Below, piece after piece: positions 8,019-16,141 of a DNA stretch of 64,000 bases. Source of the stretch: DASUPK01 sp963743575 (lineage in GTDB: Bacteria > Actinomycetota > Thermoleophilia > Solirubrobacterales > 70-9); the NCBI GenBank assembly GCA_963743575.1, contig CAVUQC010000007.1, positions 1 to 64,000 on the forward strand. Direction: 5' to 3'. The number at the start of each line of letters is the position of its first letter. The stretch's first letter is position 1. Made by a program: the position numbers and the translations under genes. The notes under the pieces are model-generated. The model was given only the letters and a program-made list of their open reading frames with translations, was not told the origin of the DNA and made no database searches.

Positions 8019-8660
8019 ATGAGCAAGGTGAAAGTCCACATTTCGGTCTCGGCGGACGGGTACGCCGCCGGCCCCAACCAGAGCGAGGACGAACCTCTCG
8101 GCGAGGGCGGCGAGCAGCTGCACGACTGGGTGTTCGGCCTGAAGGCCTGGAGAGAACCGCACGGCAGGGAGGGCGGCGAGGTGAACGCCAGCAGCGCCAT
8201 CGTCGAGGAGGCCGACGCCAACGTCGGCGCCGAGATCATGGGCCGCGGCAAGTTCGGGCCCCCCGGCGGCGGCCCCTGGGGCGACGACCCGTGGCAGGGA
8301 TGGTGGGGCGAGGATCCGCCGTTCCACAAGCCCGTGTTCGTCCTCACCCATCATGAGCGCGAGCCGCTGACTCTCTCCGACACGACCTTCACCTTCGTGA
8401 CCGCCGGAATCGACTCGGCCCTGGCCCAGGCTCGCGATGCGGCCGGCGACAAGGACGTCTTCATCGGTGGCGGCGCGGAGACCATCAACCAGTACCTGGC
8501 GGCCGGGGCGGTCGACGAGGTCGAGCTGAACGTGGCCCCGATCCTGCTCGGCGGCGGCGAGCGGCTCTTCGAAGGCGTCGGGCCGGATCTGAAGCTTGAA
8601 CAGCTCCGCGCGGTCGAGGCACCCGGGGTGACGCACCTCAAGTACCGCGTCGTGAGGTAG
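8019..8660 (+). CDS. dihydrofolate reductase-like (RibD C-terminal) family protein
   Basis: 213 aa from ATG 8019, preceded by AGAGGG as a possible ribosome site. The pattern VHISVSADGYAAGPNQS at the N terminus and GGGAETINQYLAAG with LLGGGERLF near the C terminus is typical of the DHFR/RibD-C reductase family often annotated as YyaP/YwjB. NAD(P)H-dependent reduction is likely; substrate unknown. It ends at the shared terminator with the sulfurtransferase gene. Confidence 0.85.
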   Translation: MSKVKVHISVSADGYAAGPNQSEDEPLGEGGEQLHDWVFGLKAWREPHGREGGEVNASSAIVEEADANVGAEIMGRGKFGPPGGGPWGDDPWQGWWGEDPPFHKPVFVLTHHEREPLTLSDTTFTFVTAGIDSALAQARDAAGDKDVFIGGGAETINQYLAAGAVDEVELNVAPILLGGGERLFEGVGPDLKLEQLRAVEAPGVTHLKYRVVR

Positions 8661-8664
8661 GACC

Positions 8665-8688
8665 GCGGCCGGTCGGCGGGCCGGCCGC
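8665..8688. terminator. bidirectional hairpin between convergent genes
   Basis: An 8-bp perfect stem GCGGCCGG/CCGGCCGC with an 8-nt loop fills the 39-nt gap between the convergent DHFR-like and sulfurtransferase genes. There is no U-tract on either strand. Confidence 0.6.
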
Positions 8689-8699
8689 TGTCCTGCCGG

Positions 8700-9533
8700 T
8701 CAGATGTCCTTCTCGATCGGCACGTCGACCAGGTTGCCCCACTCGGTCCAGGAGCCGTCGTAGTTCTTGACGTCGTCGCGGCCGAGCAGCTCGTGGAGGA
8801 CGAACCAGGTGTGCGCCGAGCGTTCGCCGATCCGGCAGTAGGCGATGATCGGGTCGTCCCCCGCGATCACGCCCTTTCCCTCGTACAGCTCGCGCAGTTC
8901 GTCCGCTGACTTGAAGGTGCCGTCCTCGTTCACGGCCTGTGCCCAGGGCACCGAGGCCGCCCCCGGGATGTGGCCACCACGCTGCGCGCCCTCCTGCTCG
9001 TAGCCGGCCATCGCAATCAGCTCGCCGGAGTACTCTTGCGGGCTGCGGACGTCGACGAGGTGGGTACTCGAGTCGAGGGCGGCGAGCACCTCATCACGCA
9101 TCGCGCGGATCGATTCGTCGCCTTGTGTCGCCTCGAACGCGGTCTCGGGTTGCGCCGCCGCATCCGTGCTGGTCGGGCGCCCCTCCGCGATCCACTTCTC
9201 CCGCGGGCCGTTCATCAACCTGACCGCCTCGTGCCCGTAGTAGCGCAGGTACCAGTAGGTGTAGGCCGCGAACCAGTTGTTCCGGTCGCCGTACAGAACG
9301 ACGGTGTGATCGTTCGAGATCCCGCTTGTCCCCATCAGCCTTCCGAACGCCTCGGGCGCCAGGAAGTCCCGCTTCACCGGGTCCTGCAGGTCCCTCTTCC
9401 AGTCGAATCCGATCGCGCCCGGAATGTGAGCCTCGGCGTAAAGCGCCGGGTTCTCGTCCACCTCGACGATCCGGATTCCGTCGTCGTCGAGATGCTCCGC
9501 GACCCAATCGGTCTCCACGAGCACGTCCCTCAT
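8700..9533 (-). CDS. sulfurtransferase with two rhodanese domains
   Basis: 277 aa. The N-terminal rhodanese domain (about 1-125) lacks an active cysteine; the C-terminal one (about 145-277) carries the active-site loop AYCRIGERSAHTW. This is the thiosulfate/3-mercaptopyruvate sulfurtransferase layout; the CRIGERS loop favours thiosulfate:cyanide sulfurtransferase (SseA/CysA group of actinobacteria). ATG 9533 is fixed by a -10 element 9 bp upstream. Confidence 0.92.
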   Translation of the reverse strand: MRDVLVETDWVAEHLDDDGIRIVEVDENPALYAEAHIPGAIGFDWKRDLQDPVKRDFLAPEAFGRLMGTSGISNDHTVVLYGDRNNWFAAYTYWYLRYYGHEAVRLMNGPREKWIAEGRPTSTDAAAQPETAFEATQGDESIRAMRDEVLAALDSSTHLVDVRSPQEYSGELIAMAGYEQEGAQRGGHIPGAASVPWAQAVNEDGTFKSADELRELYEGKGVIAGDDPIIAYCRIGERSAHTWFVLHELLGRDDVKNYDGSWTEWGNLVDVPIEKDI

Positions 9534-9542
9534 GCAGATCCG

Positions 9543-9548
9543 ACTCTA
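9543..9548 (-). promoter_or_regulatory. -10 element (TAGAGT), leaderless
   Basis: Minus-strand TAGAGT lies 9 bp before ATG 9533 of the sulfurtransferase gene. Confidence 0.7.
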
Positions 9549-9576
9549 ACCCGCCTCACGCGACCTCTGGCGGCGG

Positions 9577-9582
9577 TATCGT
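9577..9582 (+). promoter_or_regulatory. -10 element (TATCGT)
   Basis: TATCGT lies 11 bp before ATG 9594 of the small membrane protein gene. It is divergent from, but not overlapping, the sulfurtransferase -10. Confidence 0.6.
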
Positions 9583-9593
9583 TGATTTTGGGT

Positions 9594-9977
9594 ATGGAAG
9601 AGGAAAGGCACCAGCCGTCGCAGGTCGATGCGATGGGGCAGGACAAGCGCCGCCAGGTCGTCGGGCATTCCTACGGCCCGACCCGCCGCAGCCAGATCAT
9701 GTTCTTCGTCGCAGTGGCGGGGGTCGCCGTGGCGATCGTCGGCGGCTGGCTCCTCCTGGTCGGCCTCTTCGACAAGCCGCCAACCCACTTCAAGGACACG
9801 GCTCCGTGGTCCACGACGCCCGCCACAGCCCAGTTGGCGGCGCAGCAGAACGTGAAGCCGATCTCTCCCGCGACACCCTGCGGGGAGCCCGGCAACCAGT
9901 ATCCGATTCCCCCGCAGAGCCCCTGCGCGCCGCCGAACAAGGCGAACGCCTTCCAGGGCAGCTCACCCGGCCAGTAG
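9594..9977 (+). CDS. single-pass membrane protein with Pro-rich exported domain
   Basis: 127 aa. A basic cytoplasmic N terminus (about 1-35) is followed by one membrane helix (about 36-58) and a Pro/Gln/Ala-rich tail with two cysteines (in TPCGEPG and QSPCAPP) that would face outside. No family recognised. Its 3' end overlaps the convergent Rossmann-fold gene by 15 nt. Confidence 0.65.
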   Translation: MEEERHQPSQVDAMGQDKRRQVVGHSYGPTRRSQIMFFVAVAGVAVAIVGGWLLLVGLFDKPPTHFKDTAPWSTTPATAQLAAQQNVKPISPATPCGEPGNQYPIPPQSPCAPPNKANAFQGSSPGQ

Positions 9978-10451
9978 ACCTGCGACCGTCTCGGCGCTTC
10001 GCGCCGCCCACTCCGGCTGGTTCCTCTCCCCCGTGAGGAAGGCGACCGGGATTCGCCACGTCTCCCTCGCCCGCTCGACGATCTCCCGCCCCGCCGCGAG
10101 CAACTCCGCATCGACCGAGCCCTCGGTCTCGTAGGCGAAGGCGCGGACCGGGCTGTCAACGAGCTTCTCCAGCAGCCGCTCGAGCCGGGGTCCGTGCACC
10201 GCGGCCACCGCCTCCTCCTCGCCCCGGCACGACCCGAGCAGCCAGACCACCACCGCCACATCTCCGCAGAGGTCGAGCACCGTCGCCGGGCGATCGGGGT
10301 CGGCCTCGGCGGCCTCGAATCCAGCGGCCGCGATCCCGTCGAGACCCTCCCGGCGCCGGCTGGTCCCGCGCACCTGCCAGCCCCTTCCCGGGAGCTCGGC
10401 CGCGAGCTCTCGGCCGCGGCATCCGCAGCCGACGATCAGCGCCCGCGCCAA
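9963..10451 (-). CDS. NAD(P)-binding Rossmann-fold protein
   Basis: 162 aa. The N terminus ALIVGCGCRGRELA is a GxGxxG dinucleotide loop, followed by an acidic/hydrophobic beta-alpha pattern and a C-terminal WRIPVAFLTGERN. It looks like a short atypical SDR/epimerase-like protein (YeeZ-like). TTG 10451 is the only reasonable start and lies 2 nt after the stop of the upstream gene. The frame remains open far upstream, but that part is low-complexity Arg-rich and lies antisense or out of frame to the neighbouring gene. Confidence 0.6.
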   Translation of the reverse strand: MARALIVGCGCRGRELAAELPGRGWQVRGTSRRREGLDGIAAAGFEAAEADPDRPATVLDLCGDVAVVVWLLGSCRGEEEAVAAVHGPRLERLLEKLVDSPVRAFAYETEGSVDAELLAAGREIVERARETWRIPVAFLTGERNQPEWAARSAETVAGLLAG

Positions 10452-10453
10452 GC

Positions 10454-10759
10454 TCAGTCTTCCTCGTCCTGCGCGAACGGGCCGCGTCCGCGCGCCCGCA
10501 TCGCCTGGTCCTCCTGGACCTGTCGGTGGACGTCGGCCTCGGTGATCTCCTTCGCGCCGCGCTTTCGCCGCAGCGCGTTCTGCGCGTCGATCATCTGCTG
10601 GACGTCGTCGATCTCGTTCTGGGCCTCGACCTCGGGCGACCGAGTCGGCTTCCAGTCGAGGAAATCGGCAACGCTGTTCCCCTCGAACAGGCGCGCGAGC
10701 GCGACCATGATCAGGAAGAGCAGGACGAGAAGCCCGAGGGTGAGGGCTATGAGGACCAT
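10454..10759 (-). CDS. small membrane protein with charged coiled tail
   Basis: 101 aa from ATG 10759 (GGGAG upstream). One long membrane helix at about 2-25 is followed by a hydrophilic helical tail rich in Glu, Asp, Gln and Arg. No family recognised. It is divergent from the thiolase gene, with which it shares an interlocked promoter, and it probably forms a two-gene operon with the Rossmann-fold gene. An in-frame ATG 14 codons upstream (10801) is less likely because the -10 lies inside that extension. Confidence 0.6.
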   Translation of the reverse strand: MVLIALTLGLLVLLFLIMVALARLFEGNSVADFLDWKPTRSPEVEAQNEIDDVQQMIDAQNALRRKRGAKEITEADVHRQVQEDQAMRARGRGPFAQDEED

Positions 10760-10770
10760 CTCCCACTCTG

Positions 10771-10780
10771 AGGCTACAGT
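10771..10780. promoter_or_regulatory. interlocked divergent -10 elements sharing one TA
   Basis: AGGCTACAGT reads TACAGT on the plus strand (10775-10780, 8 bp before ATG 10789 of the thiolase) and TAGCCT on the minus strand (10771-10776, 11 bp before ATG 10759). The two hexamers share the TA at 10775-10776. Confidence 0.7.
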
Positions 10781-10788
10781 CCTCGGCC

Positions 10789-11994
10789 ATGGCTGAAGCA
10801 TTGATCATCGACGCGGTGCGCACCCCGATGGGCTCCTACCGCGGCGGCCTCTCCGGAATCCGGCCCGACGACCTCGCCGCGCATGTGATCTCGGCCGCCG
10901 TGGAGCGCACCGGACTGGATCCGACCCGGATCGACGACGTCTACATGGGCGCGGCCAACCAGTCCGGCGAGGACAATCGCGACGTCGCGCGGATGGGCGC
11001 GCTGCTGGCCGGCCTGCCCGTCGAGGTGCCAGGGGTGACGGTCAACCGCCTCTGCGCCTCTGGCCTCGAGGCTGTGAACCAGGCCTCCCGCGCCCTGCGA
11101 CTCGGCGAGGGCGGCCTCTACCTCGCCGGCGGGGTGGAATCGATGAGCCGGGCGCCCTGGGTGCTGCCGAAACCGGAGTCCGGCCTACCCCGCGGCGAGC
11201 AGACCCTCTACGACACGACCCTCGGCTGGCGCATGATCAACCCGAAGATGTCCGAGCGCTACTCGACGGAGTCCATGGGCGAGACGGGCGAGAACGTCGC
11301 CGAGCGCTACGGCATCTCCCGCTCAGAACAGGACCGCTTCGCCCTGCAGAGCCATCAGCGCGCGGTCGCCGCCCAGCAGGAGGGTCGCTTCGACGATCAG
11401 ATCGTCTCCGTCGAGGTGCCGCCGAAGAGCCGCCGCGACGAGCCGACGACGATGACCGTGGACGAGGGCCCGCGGGCGGACACCTCCCTGGAGAAGCTCG
11501 CCAAGCTGCGTCCCGCCTTCCGCGAGGGAGGCACGGTCACGGCCGGCAACTCCTCGACCCTCAACGACGGGGCCGCCTGCCTGGTGCTCGCCGGCGAGGG
11601 GATGGCCGAGGAACTTGGGCGCAGGCCACTGGCGCGCATCGTCTCGGTGGGCGTCGCCGGGGTGGATCCGGCCTACATGGGGATCGGCCCGCTGATCGCC
11701 ATCCCCAAGGCGCTCGAGCGCGCCGGCCTCGAGCTCGACCAGATCGATCTGATCGAGCTGAATGAGGCCTTCGCCTCCCAGGTGCTGGCCTGTGCCGAGG
11801 GGCTCGGCATCGACGAGGAGCGCCTCAACGTCAATGGCGGCGCGATCGCACTCGGGCATCCGCTCGGCTGCTCGGGAGCCCGCCTGATGACGAGCCTCGT
11901 CTGGGAGCTCCGTCGCCGCGGCGCGCGCTACGGAGTCGCGACCCTCTGCGTCGGGGTGGGCCAAGGCGTCGCGACCGTCGTCGAAGCGCTCTAG
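10789..11994 (+). CDS. acetyl-CoA acyltransferase (thiolase)
   Basis: 401 aa, full length, leaderless ATG. Thiolases cleave 3-ketoacyl-CoA or condense acetyl-CoA. The acyl-accepting cysteine lies in NRLCASGLEAVN (about 85-96), the catalytic His in GGAIALGHPLGCSGAR, and the second cysteine in TLCVGVGQG. It is similar to degradative FadA/PcaF-type enzymes; the chain-length range cannot be told. The other beta-oxidation enzymes are at 14966-17325 and 56544-57341. Confidence 0.93.
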   Translation: MAEALIIDAVRTPMGSYRGGLSGIRPDDLAAHVISAAVERTGLDPTRIDDVYMGAANQSGEDNRDVARMGALLAGLPVEVPGVTVNRLCASGLEAVNQASRALRLGEGGLYLAGGVESMSRAPWVLPKPESGLPRGEQTLYDTTLGWRMINPKMSERYSTESMGETGENVAERYGISRSEQDRFALQSHQRAVAAQQEGRFDDQIVSVEVPPKSRRDEPTTMTVDEGPRADTSLEKLAKLRPAFREGGTVTAGNSSTLNDGAACLVLAGEGMAEELGRRPLARIVSVGVAGVDPAYMGIGPLIAIPKALERAGLELDQIDLIELNEAFASQVLACAEGLGIDEERLNVNGGAIALGHPLGCSGARLMTSLVWELRRRGARYGVATLCVGVGQGVATVVEAL

Positions 11995-12411
11995 CTACTT
12001 CGTGTAGGAGATCGAGCTGAGGACCACCTGCCCGAGCTGCAGGTCGCCCTGGCAACGGGGATCCCGGACGACGATCTCCGTCAAGTAGGTGTACTTCCGC
12101 CCGGTGCCCACGCTGAGCAGGACCCTGATCGGGTTGCCCTTCTGGTCAGTGAAGCTGAGCGCGTCCGACGTGGTCGGGACGCCGCCGACCGGGGAGTCCG
12201 GAGCAGGCAGCAGTCTGGCATTCCCGAAGGAGCGCCTCAGCAGGGCGATCGAGTTCCGCCGCAGTGCCTTCGCCTGCCCGGCATCCCGAGGCGCCGACAG
12301 GGTCATCGCGAGACACCGGTCGTGGCTCTGCAGCGCGACCACGCCGCTCCGCTTCGTGTCCTTCCAATTCGCCGGTCGCCGCACGGAGATCCCCTTGTCG
12401 GGGACGGCCAC
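11995..12411 (-). CDS. PsbP/LpqN-like protein; true start probably upstream
   Basis: 138 aa from GTG 12411, the first canonical start. The sequence has the pattern of PsbP/Mog1-like beta-sandwich proteins (ISVRRPANWK, then VALQSHDRCLAMTL, then a conserved C-terminal strand VVLSSISYTK). Upstream the same frame stays open for another 240 nt and encodes a basic segment and a membrane helix (see the entry at 12412-12649) but contains no ATG, GTG or TTG. Either a rare start (CTG 12591) is used or the sequence has an indel. Convergent with the thiolase with no gap. Confidence 0.6.
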   Translation of the reverse strand: MAVPDKGISVRRPANWKDTKRSGVVALQSHDRCLAMTLSAPRDAGQAKALRRNSIALLRRSFGNARLLPAPDSPVGGVPTTSDALSFTDQKGNPIRVLLSVGTGRKYTYLTEIVVRDPRCQGDLQLGQVVLSSISYTK

Positions 12412-12649
12412 GGTGTGCTTCAGGACCCTGTCCTGGATGGCGGCCGTCTGATCCGCTGCCTTGGAGCTCGAGACGTCGTGGTGATCGCCTCCGCCGACTA
12501 GGAGGACGACCCCGCCGATCAGCGCCGCGGCAACCAGAACGACGCCGACGGCGACGGTTCGCCGCCCCCAGAGCTCGCGCCGCCTGCGCAGGCCGGCGCG
12601 ACGGCGCCGCGGGGGACGCCCTCCGGCGTCCCCCCCTGCGCTTCCGCCG
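12412..12649 (-). other. open frame coding a membrane anchor but lacking a standard start codon
   Basis: On the minus strand this region continues the frame of the PsbP-like gene: an Arg-rich stretch ending in ELWGRR, then about 20 hydrophobic residues, then GGGDHH. That is a sensible membrane anchor for the downstream domain. A run of seven Gs at about 12632-12638 is a candidate indel site. CTG 12591 is the only plausible non-canonical start. Confidence 0.45.
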
Positions 12650-14014
12650 CTAGATGGTCCGGCGATGACGGCGTCCTGCCGTCGCGGTGAGGGTCAGCCC
12701 ACCGAGGATCAGCGCGCCTCCGATCAGACCGAGGACGAGCAGGTCCGCGCCGGTGAAGGCGAGCGTGCCGATGCCGGGCGCGGCCGTCCCAGCGGCCGGG
12801 CCGTTGCCGGCTGCGCCGCCGTTGTCACCACCGTTGCCGTTGCCGGCGTGGTTTCCACCCTTGCCGACGGCACCCTGGGTGCCTCCGGTTGCCGGAGGGG
12901 TGCCCCCACCGGGCGGGGTGGTCGCCGTGCTCGGGGCGACGGCGTGGGTCTCCGGACCGGCCGTACCCACCTTCAGCAGTGAGCTGTCGCCCGAGACGAG
13001 CGCGAACAGCGTGAGCGCCTCGCGGACGCCGTAGGGCGAGTCGGTCTGGTTGCCGTTGCTGTCGCTGGCGTTGCACACCATGCTGAGCAACGGGCTGAGC
13101 GGCGTGAAATTCGTGTTCGCCGTGCCGTTGTCGCAGCCGGCCGCCGGAATCGGCAGACCGAAGCCCGCGACGTTCAACACGGTCGAATTCTGGGTCACCG
13201 ACGAGCTCCCGCTACTGGCGGAGCTGTCGGAGTTGCCCTCGAGCGCGTCCAACGTCAGAGGACCGACATTCGCCTTCGCGACGCCCGAATCACCGTGCGC
13301 CGTCTGCGAGGTTCCGTCGTCCGAGATGTTGCCGTGCGACGTGAGCACGTCGGCGTTGATCCCGCCGGGACCTCCGACATGTGCTCCCAGAACCTCCTGA
13401 GAGTTCGACGAGCTGTTGCCGGTGCTCGACGAATGCTGCGAGAGGAGCGTCAGGCAGAGCTGATTGCCGCTCGCGCTACAGACCTGGTCGAGTCCATCCT
13501 GAACCGGCTGGAAGGGGCCGTCGTTCGACTGGCCCGGATCGCTGGTCACCTGCAGAATCGGCGTACCCAACAGGTAGAGCAGCGTGACGCGGCCGTGGTA
13601 GGTGCCGTCACCGTTCTGCTGTCCACGTGAGTCTCCTGCGATGACCTCCTCGTCGCCCTGGCCGGGGTCTCCCGAGATCGGGGTCGACGTGCCAGGGGTG
13701 AAATCCGCCACCGCGTCCGTCCCCTGGCCGTGGGGCTCGGTGCCGTGGAGAGGCGGGGTGTACGCGGGCGGATTGCCCGCGTCCGGAGTGACGGTGCCAC
13801 CGCCACTCCCACTCGCAGCTCCACTCGAGCTCGATCCCGAGCTCGAGCCCGAGCCGGCCGAGTTGCCGAGCCCGAGGCCGTGGAGCAGATCACCGACCGG
13901 ATCGGCCGCCGCGATGGTCGGAAGGCCCACGGCAATGACCGCGACAGCCGCCGAAACCCCTGCGACCGTCCTACGTCTGCGTCTACGAAGCTGCTTTCTA
14001 CGCTGCCTGTACAT
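12650..14014 (-). CDS. LAXTG-type sortase-anchored, Ser/Gly/Asn-rich surface protein
   Basis: 454 aa from ATG 14014, chosen because GGAGGAGG lies 5 nt upstream; the frame is open 15 codons further but without a ribosome site. A basic N terminus and hydrophobic signal segment (about 15-37) precede a long low-complexity Ser/Gly/Thr/Asn region. The C terminus has LAFTG (418-422), a hydrophobic stretch and a final basic RRHRR, the cell-wall sorting layout of class E sortases that recognise LAXTG. No enzyme domain is visible; a structural or adhesive role is inferred. No sortase gene is in the window. Confidence 0.8.
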   Translation of the reverse strand: MYRQRRKQLRRRRRRTVAGVSAAVAVIAVGLPTIAAADPVGDLLHGLGLGNSAGSGSSSGSSSSGAASGSGGGTVTPDAGNPPAYTPPLHGTEPHGQGTDAVADFTPGTSTPISGDPGQGDEEVIAGDSRGQQNGDGTYHGRVTLLYLLGTPILQVTSDPGQSNDGPFQPVQDGLDQVCSASGNQLCLTLLSQHSSSTGNSSSNSQEVLGAHVGGPGGINADVLTSHGNISDDGTSQTAHGDSGVAKANVGPLTLDALEGNSDSSASSGSSSVTQNSTVLNVAGFGLPIPAAGCDNGTANTNFTPLSPLLSMVCNASDSNGNQTDSPYGVREALTLFALVSGDSSLLKVGTAGPETHAVAPSTATTPPGGGTPPATGGTQGAVGKGGNHAGNGNGGDNGGAAGNGPAAGTAAPGIGTLAFTGADLLVLGLIGGALILGGLTLTATAGRRHRRTI

Positions 14015-14071
14015 ACCGCCTCCTCCGTTGAGCGCAAAGATCTCGCGCCGATCCACCACATCCCCAATGCC

Positions 14072-14082
14072 TACCTAGTTTT
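14072..14082 (-). promoter_or_regulatory. AAAACTAGGTA element upstream of the surface-protein gene
   Basis: The minus strand carries AAAACTAGGTA followed by GGCAT, with the gene start 58 nt downstream. The same 11-mer occurs at 1642-1652 just ahead of the leader of the hydroxylase-family gene. In GC-rich DNA this is a plausible promoter or activator site, but two copies are weak evidence. Confidence 0.35.
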
Positions 14083-14132
14083 AGCGAACCGAGCGATCCC
14101 TCACGCCAGTGCCGTCGCGCGTCGGCCTCCGA

Positions 14133-14138
14133 TAGCCT
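14133..14138 (+). promoter_or_regulatory. -10 element (TAGCCT), leaderless
   Basis: TAGCCT ends 8 bp before GTG 14147 of the aminotransferase gene, with no Shine-Dalgarno. Confidence 0.7.
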
Positions 14139-14146
14139 CGTTTCAC

Positions 14147-14956
14147 GTGTCAGCAGCAGAGCTAGCCAGCGTCGATGGACGAATTACCGATCGATCAGCG
14201 GCCGTGATTCCCGCCGCGGACGACGGCCTTCTCCGCGGTGACGGGGTCTTCGAGGTCATCCGCCTTTACGCCGGACGGCCCTTTGCGCTCGAGGAGCACC
14301 TCGACCGGCTGGAGCGTTCAGCGGCTGTGCTGGAGCTCCCCATCGATCGCGGCGCCCTCGAGGCTGAGATCACCGCCCTGCTCGCCGACTTCGGCCAGGA
14401 CGAAGGGCAGCTCAGGCTGGTCGCCACCCGCGGCGGCCGGCGCCTCGTCTTCACCGAGAACCTGCCGCCGTACGCGACCAGCGAGTCGTCCGCCGTCATC
14501 ACGATCACCTACTCGCCGACGCAGCTGCTGAACGGCGTCAAGTCCCTCTCATACGCAGCGAACATGCTGGCCATCCGCACCGCCGCCTCGCGAGGCGCCG
14601 ACGACGCGGTGTTCGTGCGTCCCGACGGGATCGTGCTCGAAGCCCCGACCTCCACGATCTTCTGGGTGACGGGCGATGGCCGGCTCCGCACTCCCGCTCT
14701 CGACGTAGGCATTCTCGCCTCGATCACGCGTGACCGGCTGGTCCGCGAGCTCGACGTGGAGGAGGGCGCGTTCCCTCTCGAGGATTTCGAGGGTGCGACC
14801 GAGGGCTTCATCGCGTCCACGGTCCGCGAGGTCCAGGCCATCTCGGCAGTAAATGAGACAAAACTGCCAGAATGTCCCGGCCCGCGAACCCAGGAGGCGG
14901 CCGCGGCCTTCCAGGCGATTCTCGACCGGGAGCTCGCCGCGTCCGCTTCGAGCTGA
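14147..14956 (+). CDS. class IV aminotransferase (BCAT / aminodeoxychorismate lyase type)
   Basis: 269 aa from GTG 14147. PLP fold-type IV: RGDGVFEVIRL near residue 30, HLDRLERSA, the probable Schiff-base Lys in VKSLSYAANMLA, and the phosphate-site region EAPTSTIFWV. This layout fits branched-chain aminotransferase, D-amino-acid aminotransferase or 4-amino-4-deoxychorismate lyase (PabC); sequence alone does not decide. It lies 9 nt upstream of the acyl-CoA dehydrogenase gene, so the three genes to 17325 may form an operon. Confidence 0.85.
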   Translation: MSAAELASVDGRITDRSAAVIPAADDGLLRGDGVFEVIRLYAGRPFALEEHLDRLERSAAVLELPIDRGALEAEITALLADFGQDEGQLRLVATRGGRRLVFTENLPPYATSESSAVITITYSPTQLLNGVKSLSYAANMLAIRTAASRGADDAVFVRPDGIVLEAPTSTIFWVTGDGRLRTPALDVGILASITRDRLVRELDVEEGAFPLEDFEGATEGFIASTVREVQAISAVNETKLPECPGPRTQEAAAAFQAILDRELAASASS

Positions 14957-14965
14957 GCCTGAGAC

Positions 14966-16141
14966 TTGGACTTCCAGCTGACAGACGAGCAGCGTCTGAT
15001 CTCCGAGACCGCGCGTGACTTCGCGGACAACGAGATCGCCCCACGGGTGCGCGAGAACGACAGGGCGGCCCGCTTCGACCGGGAGCTCGCCACGATGCTC
15101 GGCGAGATCGGCTTCCTCGGCGCCCCGGTTGCGGAGGAGTACGGCGGACGCGGGCTCGACTACCTGAGCTACGCGCTGATCGTCGAGCAGGTCGGCCGCG
15201 CAGACTCCTCCGCGCGCACTGTCGTCTCGGTCCAGACCTCCCTCGTCTCCGGCTCGATCGAGAAGTGGGGAACCGAGGAGCAGAAGCGGGAGTGGCTCCC
15301 GCGTCTCTGCTCCGGCGAGGCCCTCGGTTGCTTCGGCCTGACCGAGCCCGACGCCGGATCGGATCCGGCCAGCATGAGAACCCGCGCGAAGAAGACGGAC
15401 TCCGGCTGGACGATCTCCGGGAACAAGATGTGGATCTCGATGGGCAGCGTCGCCGAGCTCGCGCTGATCTTCGCCCAGACGGACCCGGAGAAGAAGCACC
15501 GTGGCCTCGCCTGCTTCCTGGTTCCGACGAAGACCGACGGCTACAGCGCCCAGGAGATCCATGGCAAGCTCGGGCTGCGCTCGTCGGACACGGCCGAGAT
15601 CTCCCTGGACGACGTCGAGGTGCCCGATGACGCCCTCCTGGGCGAGATCGGCGACGGCTTCAAGATCGCAATGAGCTCACTCGACAACGGGCGCTACAGC
15701 GTCGCGGCCGGCTGCGTCGGGATCTGCGACGGGTGCATCGACTCGTCGGTGGAGTACGCGAAGGAGCGCAAGCAGTTCGGGGTCCCGATCGCGAGCTTCC
15801 AGCTCGTCCAGGAGCTGATCGCGGACATGATCGTGAAGCGCGATGCCGCCCGGATGCTCGTCTATCGCGCAGGTGATCTCAAGGACCGAGGCGAGCGCAA
15901 CACGGTCGAGACCTCGATCGCGAAGTACTACGCGACCGAGGCCGCGGTCGAATGCGCCAACGCCGCGATCCAGGTCCACGGCGGTTCGGGCTACGTCGAC
16001 GACTATCCCGTGGAGCGCTACCTGCGTGACGCCCGCGTCACGACCTTGTACGAGGGCACCTCCCAGATCCACAAGCTGATCATCGGGCGCGACGCCACCG
16101 GGATCAACGCGATGATCCCGCCCTCCGCCGACGGGTCGTGA
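14966..16141 (+). CDS. acyl-CoA dehydrogenase
   Basis: 391 aa, TTG start. FAD enzyme that introduces the alpha-beta double bond in acyl-CoA. It has the N-terminal FQLTDEQRLI, the family signature GCFGLTEPDAGSDP, FAD-contact WISMGS, and the C-terminal signature QVHGGSGYVDDYPVERYLRD with the probable catalytic Glu in LYEGTSQI. Full length. It overlaps the 3-hydroxyacyl-CoA dehydrogenase gene by 4 nt (GTGA), giving a beta-oxidation pair. Confidence 0.94.
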   Translation: MDFQLTDEQRLISETARDFADNEIAPRVRENDRAARFDRELATMLGEIGFLGAPVAEEYGGRGLDYLSYALIVEQVGRADSSARTVVSVQTSLVSGSIEKWGTEEQKREWLPRLCSGEALGCFGLTEPDAGSDPASMRTRAKKTDSGWTISGNKMWISMGSVAELALIFAQTDPEKKHRGLACFLVPTKTDGYSAQEIHGKLGLRSSDTAEISLDDVEVPDDALLGEIGDGFKIAMSSLDNGRYSVAAGCVGICDGCIDSSVEYAKERKQFGVPIASFQLVQELIADMIVKRDAARMLVYRAGDLKDRGERNTVETSIAKYYATEAAVECANAAIQVHGGSGYVDDYPVERYLRDARVTTLYEGTSQIHKLIIGRDATGINAMIPPSADGS

